A DNA stretch of 46,688 nt from Microcaldota archaeon. GTDB taxonomy: Archaea; Micrarchaeota; Micrarchaeia; Micrarchaeales; Micrarchaeaceae. The notes beneath the pieces were generated by a model, which was not told where the DNA came from, did not search any database, and saw only the letters and a program-made list of their open reading frames with translations. The stretch lies in contig JAJYTZ010000004.1 of the NCBI GenBank assembly GCA_021792775.1, positions 1-46,688 on the forward strand. Reading direction: 5' to 3'. Each line of letters opens with the position of its first letter. Positions within the stretch are counted from its first letter, which is position 1. The translations under genes and the position numbers were made by a program. Positions 40,410 through 46,688 of this stretch are shown in pieces.

Positions 40410-40484
40410 GGGCATGTGGTGTAACTTGGATAGCACGGCAGCTTCCGGAGCTGTTAGCTGCGGGTTCAAATCCCGCCATGCTCG
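40410..40484 (+). tRNA. tRNA-Arg(CCG), no intron
   Basis: Acceptor arms GGGCATG/CATGCTC pair with one G-U. D-stem GTGT/GCAC, anticodon stem GCAGC/GCTGT with loop TTCCGGA (anticodon CCG), variable TAGCT and T-arm GCGGG-TTCAAAT-CCCGC are all present. Length is 75 nt with G73; CCA is not encoded. A TATA-like TTATATATAA near 40365-40374 lies upstream. It is the only tRNA in the window without an intron. Confidence 0.94.
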
Positions 40485-40551
40485 TCCAGCCAACCCATCC
40501 AAATGTTATTTATATCTTTACTGATGTGATAAATTCTGTGTCTGTGGTTTT

Positions 40552-41844
40552 ATGGCATTGAAGGCGTGGACTCTTGGCAACAATCTTGACGTTATAGTAA
40601 ATCGCGATACTCTTTCTAAAGAAGTGACTATCGGATGCGGGGTAAAATATGGCACCAACGATGCCCATCCCAAACAAATCGAGCTCCCGCACCTATTAGA
40701 GCATATAATGTTTAACGGAACTAAAAACATGAACAGGGATGAAATACACAGGAAAATAGATTTTATGCATAAAACGTTTAATGCATACACCCTTGACGAC
40801 CATACCTATTACGAGATAGCAACAAGCAAAAAGAACTACAAAGCGGCACTTGATCTTTTGTCCGAGTCGGTAAACTACGCCTCATTACTCCCCTCTGAGA
40901 TAGAAATTGAAAAAAAACGAGTAAGAGCAGAAATAACCGAAGGTTTGAACAATAAGTTGGACCTTGTAACTGATATCTATCTTTATACTGAATGTGGATT
41001 AGACGGATTAAAGTGGGTATTCGAAGAACGGTTTGATTCATTGGACAGGATAACCGAAACTGATCTTCAGAAGGCGTTCGTAAACTTCTATGTACCGAAC
41101 AATATGGCGGTGTTTGTAAGCGGCGACATCGACCTCGGCGAAGCAATAGATAGCGTAGAATTGCGCTTCGGGAAGGTACTCTCCAGAGATGCCAATCACA
41201 CCGACAGCGAGAGATTTAGAGACCTTAAAAAATGGGGGTCTGATAGCACAAAAGATGACAGAGTAATAAAACTTGCAGGAGTCGTAACGTGCATTTCTGC
41301 GATAGGTTTTGCGATACCTGGCCTAAGCACCCACAAAGAACCGAAAGAACTTGCAGAAAAACGTGTCCTATTCGACATATTATCTAATAGGTTTACATCT
41401 TATTCATCATTGTACAAGCCTCCTCTAATTTATGGTCCGGGTATTCTTGTAAATGAATCACGGAGCGCATGTACTTTTGTAGTAGAGAATGTAGTAGGAT
41501 ACGCGGATTTCAAGAGCCTGAAAGACAGGGTGGTCAAGGAGATAAACGACATAGCTAAAGGTAACATCAGCAAAGAGGAATTTACAAAGTCCAGATCTAG
41601 TATTAGAGAGGATTACTCGCTTTCCGGCGGAGGCGGCATTCAGAATGAAAGCATATGCGAGTGCATGGCTGATTATTTAATGCTAATGCGCAGAACCGAT
41701 TATGATGAATATGTAAGATCGATTAAGGATGTATCTATAAGGCGGGTGAGAAATCTGGCGCGCACAATAGACCCTAACAGGCTTACATCCCTCCTTGCGA
41801 TTCCAGAAAATACGCGGCGAACAAGGTCAAAGTCAAATAGATAA
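40552..41844 (+). CDS. M16-family zinc metallopeptidase
   Basis: The 430-residue protein has the inverted zinc motif HLLEH (residues 47-51) with the third ligand glutamate about 80 residues on in KKRVRAEITEG, as in pitrilysin/mitochondrial processing peptidase-like enzymes. It equals one half of the two-half M16 clamp, so a homodimer or a partner would be needed. No signal peptide is seen. A TATA-like TTATATC (~40511) lies about 40 nt before the ATG. It is followed by HtpX. Confidence 0.9.
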   Translation: MALKAWTLGNNLDVIVNRDTLSKEVTIGCGVKYGTNDAHPKQIELPHLLEHIMFNGTKNMNRDEIHRKIDFMHKTFNAYTLDDHTYYEIATSKKNYKAALDLLSESVNYASLLPSEIEIEKKRVRAEITEGLNNKLDLVTDIYLYTECGLDGLKWVFEERFDSLDRITETDLQKAFVNFYVPNNMAVFVSGDIDLGEAIDSVELRFGKVLSRDANHTDSERFRDLKKWGSDSTKDDRVIKLAGVVTCISAIGFAIPGLSTHKEPKELAEKRVLFDILSNRFTSYSSLYKPPLIYGPGILVNESRSACTFVVENVVGYADFKSLKDRVVKEINDIAKGNISKEEFTKSRSSIREDYSLSGGGGIQNESICECMADYLMLMRRTDYDEYVRSIKDVSIRRVRNLARTIDPNRLTSLLAIPENTRRTRSKSNR

Positions 41845-41901
41845 ATACTTATATTCTCTCTGCGAGAACGTAGCCTAATAAAAAGATGAAGAGACGAACG
41901 T

Positions 41902-42900
41902 ATGTCAGGGGTCATAGAGCTTAAGTTAAGGATGTATCTGGTAATCGCGCTAGTGTTCGGCATAGGCTTTGCTGTGCTTTACGCGATAATGACATATCTC
42001 GGTTTTGGGATATTCCCGATATTGCTGCTTGCTGGAGGGTTCTTCCTTCTTCAGTGGTATATATCCCCAAGCATAATAAAGTGGTCATCGAAGCTGAGAT
42101 ACTTAAAGCCTGATGAACACCCAGAACTGCATGAAATGGTCAATGAGCTTGCAAAACAGTCTGGCGTTCCAGTGCCCCGTTTGGCCATATCAGAATCAAA
42201 GGAGCCAAACGCCTTTGTTTTCGGAAGAACAAGAAAGAGCTCAACGCTTGTGGTCCATCAGGGACTTCTCGACCTCCTCAACAAGAACGAGATAAGGGCT
42301 GTGATCGGACACGAGATTGGCCATTTAAAGCACAACGATATGGTCGTGATAACCGTAGTCTCGTTTGTGCCCATGCTCGCGTATCTCGTTGCGGAGAATC
42401 TTTTCTTTAGCAGCATGTTTGGAGGGGGGATTGGAGGAGGGCGCAACAACGGCGGCGTATATCTGATACTGATAGGGGTTGGCGCGTTCATTACCTACTT
42501 GTTCTCCCAGATACTCACTCTCTCGCTTTCTAGGGCAAGGGAAAGCTATGCTGATATGCATTCAAAATCAATCACACACAAGCCAGAGTATCTTGCTTCA
42601 GCACTGGTGAAGATAACCAACAAAGATATTTCTTCGCCGCAGCCGAACCGCTCAGCACAGCAAGCCCAAAACGGGGTTGTGCGGCAGCTCTGCATAGTGG
42701 ATTCATTTAGCATAAGGAAGGACATAAATGAGCTCAAGGATCATATCTCAGAGGTAAAGCGGTTAATCCCAGAGGTTGACGTGGATAAGCTCATTCAGAA
42801 CGCTGAAAAAGAGAGCGGCGGCGTACATATTCTCGGACACCTCTTCTCCACGCACCCATCTTTGTATAAGAGGCTAGTCACACTTGCAGAGCCAGATTGA
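41902..42900 (+). CDS. htpX: HtpX-like M48 membrane metallopeptidase
   Basis: The 332-residue protease has two N-terminal membrane helices (~11-30 and 36-55), then PNAFVFGR and the zinc motif HEIGH (~137-141). Further hydrophobic segments with a glycine-rich loop follow, then RARESYADMHS with the third-ligand glutamate. HtpX proteases degrade misfolded membrane proteins. A C-terminal FSTHPS motif is also typical. It converges on the glycosyltransferase with a 2-nt gap. Confidence 0.93.
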   Translation: MSGVIELKLRMYLVIALVFGIGFAVLYAIMTYLGFGIFPILLLAGGFFLLQWYISPSIIKWSSKLRYLKPDEHPELHEMVNELAKQSGVPVPRLAISESKEPNAFVFGRTRKSSTLVVHQGLLDLLNKNEIRAVIGHEIGHLKHNDMVVITVVSFVPMLAYLVAENLFFSSMFGGGIGGGRNNGGVYLILIGVGAFITYLFSQILTLSLSRARESYADMHSKSITHKPEYLASALVKITNKDISSPQPNRSAQQAQNGVVRQLCIVDSFSIRKDINELKDHISEVKRLIPEVDVDKLIQNAEKESGGVHILGHLFSTHPSLYKRLVTLAEPD

Positions 42901-42902
42901 TC

Positions 42903-44012
42903 CTACCCTATCTTATATTTTATTCCCCTCCATTGTATGTTCTCCATCCTTGCCGCCTTCATTATGTTGTATAGGTATATGAACTGAACAAGAAGTGTCG
43001 CAGGAACGACGTACATTCCTTTTCTCTCCATTTTCGAGTATGAGCCTGCAATCCTTACCGCCAACGGCAAAAGGAGAAAAACCCAAACCGCCCCATAAAA
43101 GAATGGAAGCAAGATGCCCATAAGTATGAGCAAGCAGTCTGTTCCGTATATGAGCTTACCATATACGATTAGCTTCCTATCTGCCGAGAGTGAGAGCGCT
43201 GTCTGTCTGTTAGCCCACTCGATAAAGCTTGCAAAATTCTCCCTTACATTTACAAATGCAATTCTCTTCCTTACGTAATATACCCCGAGTCCAGCCCTCC
43301 TGCACGCCCTGTGTATCTCTATGTCATCAGCCACAGCGGTGCCCATAGATCTCGTGAGCTCTTTTGTTACAAGTTCCTTTCTGAAAGCCATGGATCCGCC
43401 CCAGACGAACCTAGTCCTCTCTGATTCCATCATCCCCAATCCTACAAAGTTCCACACGTTTTTAATCTTTGACCATGTTCCGCAAACCGGATTGAAGTAC
43501 GGATAAGTCGTAGATACACCAAACCTACTATCAGAGAGCGGCCTCACTAGGCTACTAAGCCAGTCAGGCGATGCTGTAACGTCCGCATCTACGACCACAT
43601 AGACCTTATAACGATCCGATCTTCCATACTTCTCAAAAGCAGTAAGTATGTTCTTTATTTTGCCACTGCACTTGTCAAATCTTTTATCTGCAATCAGGTA
43701 CTTAAGGTCTGCAGCTTTTATATGGTCCACAGCCACGTCATCTTTGCTGTCTACGACGGCGATGATATCGTAATCAGGATAATTTTGCGCCCTTAAAGAA
43801 AGCATATTGGTTTCGATGGTCAGGTCAGTGCCCTTGCATGGAAGTATCACAAGTGCTCTTGGCATGCTGCTCCAATTCCCGTGAGTGTGCATCTTTTTTG
43901 ACTCCTTGTATCTCAGATATCTGCCAGCCAATGCAAAGCCCATCGCCCCTGCCCACACAAAGGATGCAAAAGAGAGAACAAATACTGAAATGATGTTATT
44001 TTCCGTGTGCAT
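42903..44012 (-). CDS. membrane glycosyltransferase, family 2 (ceramide glucosyltransferase-like)
   Basis: The 369-residue protein has an N-terminal helix, a GT-A domain and two or three C-terminal helices (from ~290). Motifs are VILPCKGTDLTIETN, VVVDADV (DxD-like metal site), the WGGSMAFRKELV acceptor segment with ADDIEIHRACRRAG, and a QTALSL element resembling the Q/RxxRW motif. It probably transfers sugar to a lipid or a lipid-linked acceptor in the cell envelope. Its start overlaps the aminopeptidase gene by 17 nt. Confidence 0.85.
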   Translation of the reverse strand: MHTENNIISVFVLSFASFVWAGAMGFALAGRYLRYKESKKMHTHGNWSSMPRALVILPCKGTDLTIETNMLSLRAQNYPDYDIIAVVDSKDDVAVDHIKAADLKYLIADKRFDKCSGKIKNILTAFEKYGRSDRYKVYVVVDADVTASPDWLSSLVRPLSDSRFGVSTTYPYFNPVCGTWSKIKNVWNFVGLGMMESERTRFVWGGSMAFRKELVTKELTRSMGTAVADDIEIHRACRRAGLGVYYVRKRIAFVNVRENFASFIEWANRQTALSLSADRKLIVYGKLIYGTDCLLILMGILLPFFYGAVWVFLLLPLAVRIAGSYSKMERKGMYVVPATLLVQFIYLYNIMKAARMENIQWRGIKYKIG

Positions 44013-46542
44013 CCCCGTTTGTCTTGAAGAAACGTATGTTTGTATCTATTATATCAAGAGTCTCTCTTACTTCCTTCTTTATGTCATCCTTCCCTTTCTG
44101 CACCCTTTTTGCGAACCTAAGGAAATCCGCTCTTTCTTTTTCGGTGTGCATGTACGAGGCATTGCTTATGAAGTTCTGTATCATGTGCGTACCTGTAGGG
44201 AAATATCCTTCGAGGGTCTTCCAGTTCTTCTTAGTCCACTCCCACACAACAGGATAACCGTCCATTCTTTCTGCAATCTTTGCTGGTATTTGGTACGTAT
44301 CCTGCTTTCTGACTTTTTCAGAGAGCGCATATGATAAAGATGCTCTTGTCAATTCAGGCCCTTCAAAGCTGCCCAAAGAGAGCAAAAAGTACCTCTTAAG
44401 TTCAGGGGTGGCCGCTTTTTCATACATGTTTATGAACTCTCTATGCAGTTTTGCATTCGCCGTTTTCGCTAAGACAGAGACGGCAAATTTTACCATATCC
44501 ATATCATTAGGTTTTCCGGAAACTAGCAAAGAGTAGGTGCGTTCAGCCAGTCTCAGTGCTTTTGCATTCCCAAGCTTTCCGAGCATAGTCAATGTCTTGG
44601 TTCTTGTATTCTTTGTTATGTTTGTGTCCTTTATGCGCGGCTCCCAGCCAGTCTTTTCTATGACTCCAAGGCAGAAGCGTTCGCACAGCTTACCAAGAGC
44701 TTGGTAATACCTGTTTTTTTCAGAGAGGTACAGCAACGCCTCGAGATTTTCGAGTATCGCATAGTCCGCAGGATAATCTACATCCATGCAGTATAGGCTT
44801 ATAAATTTGATATACTTATCCAGTCTAACAGAGCCGTTTCTCGCAGCTGTGAAAATCCCGCGTTCAAGGTCAAAAGCATCAATGCTTCCGAGTCTGCCAT
44901 CCTTGACATATGCTCCAAGCCTTTCGAGGAGGTTAAGGGGATATGCCGACCTATAGAAATACTTGGAACGATAGTTTAGCTTTACCGATTGATCTTTCCC
45001 GGCTTTGATGGTGCTCGTTGCAGTCTTCATTTTGAACCTTCCTGTTTTCCCGCTAGGCAGTTCGATATACTCAACAGGTATCGGCCAAAGATTCTCATTG
45101 CCTCCAAACTGTTTGAGAGTGGTAAACCTTTTCTGGGAAAGCTTGATCGTACTGCCCTTCTTTGTTACATTTATTATCGGATGTCCTTTCTTGGTTATCC
45201 ATGCGCCTGCAAATTCGCTAGCATCGGCTATTTTACCAGCTTTTTTGGAAGCGGTGCCAATCGCATCCCATAGGTCTTTGCCTTGGGCGTTTGAGAACAT
45301 ATGCCCTTTCAGGTATGATTGCAACCCCTTCCTGAATATCTCTTTCCCAACATACTGCTCTATCATGCTGAGGACCACAGCCCCTTTCTGATAGCTTATC
45401 TCATCGAACATGCTTGATATCTCTCCCGGTGTTCTTACTTGCAGGCTTATAGGATGGGTGCTCCTCACAGAATCCGCAGATAAGGCTTCGCTAAAGTCCT
45501 CTACGTAAAACTGATCCATTACCTTCCATTCCGGGAAGACCGAATCTCTTGCCTTGTAGCTCATAAATTCAGCAAAGCTCTCATTGAGCCATATATCATT
45601 CCACCAAACCATTGTGACAAGGTCGCCGAACCACTGGTGTGCAAGTTCGTGCGACACAACGACCGCTATCCTCTGCTTGTTAGCGGCCGAGCTTTTGTTG
45701 CTTCCAAGCATATCCGCTTCTCTAAAGGTTATCGCCCCCCAGTTCTCCATGGCCCCTGCGCTGAAGTCCGGCACACCTATAATGTCTATCTTCGGCAAGG
45801 GGAAGTCTATGCCGAAATATCTCTGGTAATAATCAACGAACTGCTTTGCATAACCGAGGCACAGCTGAGCAAGGTTTTTCTTTCCCGGAGTGGTCAGCGC
45901 ACTGATCTTTAGTTTGCCTAGGTTGGTACTGACGCGGTCAAACTTCCCTACACCCAGATAAAGAAGGTAGGCGGACATCTTCGGAGTGGTAAAGAACCTG
46001 ACCATTTTCCTGCCTGTGCCGACTGCTTTTACCTCTTTCACAGGCATGTTTGACAGCGCTTCGTATACTTCATCAACAACCAATGCAATATCGAAAGTGG
46101 CCTTCAATGAGGGTTCGTCAAAGCAGACAAATGCGCTTCTTGCATCAGCAGGCTCAAACTGGGTGGTAAGCAGAACCTCCTCTTTTCCGTCATGTTTGTA
46201 AGTGCTTCTGTAGAAACCGTACATCTTGTCATTGTTGGTTCCGTTGAACTTGATGTGCAGCTTCAAGTTTCCGGAAAGCGGCCTCTTAAAAACAAAAATG
46301 ACTGTCTCATCCTTTTTCTTTATCCTTACTTTTGCCGTTTGGCTTCCGTTTAGGTCCTCGGCATAAACCGTACCTATCTTAAGCTCCCGGGAATTAAGAA
46401 CAAGGTTTTTGGACTTTTTTTTCATAACGAGGTCGATAACCTCCTCGCAAGCAAAGGTCGTTTTTGCAAGATCTGTATAAAAAACCAGCGAATAGTTACC
46501 GGGAATCGCATTCCCGCCAAGAGTCTGATACTTTTCCTCCAT
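43996..46542 (-). CDS. M1-family aminopeptidase (tricorn-interacting factor F2/F3-like)
   Basis: The 848-residue zinc aminopeptidase has the exopeptidase motif GAMENWGA (~263-270), the zinc site HELAHQWFGD (~296) and NESFAEF about 20 residues further. A C-terminal HEAT-like ERAP1-type domain follows. Length is normal for aminopeptidase N/factor F2. There is no signal peptide, so it is cytoplasmic and would trim proteasome- or tricorn-generated peptides. A TATA-like sequence at ~46566-46578 fits a near-leaderless start at 46542. Confidence 0.95.
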   Translation of the reverse strand: MEEKYQTLGGNAIPGNYSLVFYTDLAKTTFACEEVIDLVMKKKSKNLVLNSRELKIGTVYAEDLNGSQTAKVRIKKKDETVIFVFKRPLSGNLKLHIKFNGTNNDKMYGFYRSTYKHDGKEEVLLTTQFEPADARSAFVCFDEPSLKATFDIALVVDEVYEALSNMPVKEVKAVGTGRKMVRFFTTPKMSAYLLYLGVGKFDRVSTNLGKLKISALTTPGKKNLAQLCLGYAKQFVDYYQRYFGIDFPLPKIDIIGVPDFSAGAMENWGAITFREADMLGSNKSSAANKQRIAVVVSHELAHQWFGDLVTMVWWNDIWLNESFAEFMSYKARDSVFPEWKVMDQFYVEDFSEALSADSVRSTHPISLQVRTPGEISSMFDEISYQKGAVVLSMIEQYVGKEIFRKGLQSYLKGHMFSNAQGKDLWDAIGTASKKAGKIADASEFAGAWITKKGHPIINVTKKGSTIKLSQKRFTTLKQFGGNENLWPIPVEYIELPSGKTGRFKMKTATSTIKAGKDQSVKLNYRSKYFYRSAYPLNLLERLGAYVKDGRLGSIDAFDLERGIFTAARNGSVRLDKYIKFISLYCMDVDYPADYAILENLEALLYLSEKNRYYQALGKLCERFCLGVIEKTGWEPRIKDTNITKNTRTKTLTMLGKLGNAKALRLAERTYSLLVSGKPNDMDMVKFAVSVLAKTANAKLHREFINMYEKAATPELKRYFLLSLGSFEGPELTRASLSYALSEKVRKQDTYQIPAKIAERMDGYPVVWEWTKKNWKTLEGYFPTGTHMIQNFISNASYMHTEKERADFLRFAKRVQKGKDDIKKEVRETLDIIDTNIRFFKTNGDAHGK

Positions 46543-46614
46543 AGATATCGGTAGTTAATCAAAGCAATAAATTATAATTACTACGGATGAAATTTTGAAA
46601 GTTGGTGGTTCTGT

Positions 46615-46688
46615 TTAGTCGGGGAATACACCAATGCCAAGCCTTTGTGCAAGACGATCTACTGTTATGTTAACTGCTGTGGCAGAGT
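46615..46688 (-). CDS. C-terminal fragment of an unidentified protein (truncated by window)
   Basis: On the minus strand a frame enters from the window edge and ends at TAA 46615-46617, giving 23 residues ending AQRLGIGVFPD. It is upstream of, and co-directional with, the aminopeptidase gene. It is too short for a family call. Confidence 0.4.
   Translation of the reverse strand, partial: SATAVNITVDRLAQRLGIGVFPD

Overview
The window looks like chromosomal DNA of an archaeon. It encodes the archaeal RNA polymerase set H-B''-B'-A'-A'' with split large subunits, aIF5B, EF-1A next to ribosomal protein S10, an Sm-like protein, a tailless archaeal histone, an ATP-dependent DNA ligase and tRNA genes with bulge-helix-bulge introns and no encoded CCA. 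Many genes have a TATA box about 20-30 nt upstream of the start, as in leaderless archaeal transcripts. The compact gene packing, very small genes, many toxin-antitoxin loci, T-loop tRNA introns and an aerobic-type TCA segment suggest a DPANN archaeon of the Micrarchaeota/ARMAN type. That placement is inference; no 16S rRNA is present.

Layout. 0-5.6 kb: aIF5B, NDP kinase, decayed or orphan antitoxin-like small genes, then the minus-strand unit tuf-rps10-MIP18/DUF59. 5.7-11.8 kb: an SDH operon (sdhA-sdhB-anchor plus a previously uncalled 54-residue membrane protein), divergent from fumarase and malic enzyme; together they convert succinate to fumarate, malate and pyruvate. 11.9-14.8 kb: a SIMPL-domain exported protein, a four-helix membrane protein, a VapBC pair with a palindromic operator, tRNA-Ala with a T-loop intron, a possible structured RNA, and Lsm. 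14.8-22 kb: the RNA polymerase operon. 22-25.2 kb: a GNAT acetyltransferase translationally coupled to a histone gene, a protein made of 23-residue ribbon-helix-like repeats, two VapBC pairs and tRNA-Thr. 25.2-30.1 kb: a 1048-residue membrane-anchored beta-helix surface protein and DNA ligase.

30.1-36.6 kb: the most distinctive part, a ten-gene minus-strand operon for a type IV pilus-like machine. It has a VirB11/TadA-type ATPase, two separate TadC/FlaJ-like membrane proteins and seven small membrane or pilin-like proteins, most with class III-like signal peptides. Its promoter TATA box is bracketed by two copies of TACTTTAGTA exactly 20 bp apart, and a small helical DNA-binding-like protein is encoded divergently beside it.

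36.6-46.7 kb: tRNA-His with a T-loop intron, a TPR-AAA+ ATPase, RNase HI, an AMMECR1 protein, tRNA-Ile with a 14-nt intron, an AbiEi-like antitoxin with a deleted AbiEii-like toxin remnant, tRNA-Arg, two metallopeptidases (M16, HtpX/M48), a glycosyltransferase and an M1 aminopeptidase. Coding fragments run off both ends of the window.
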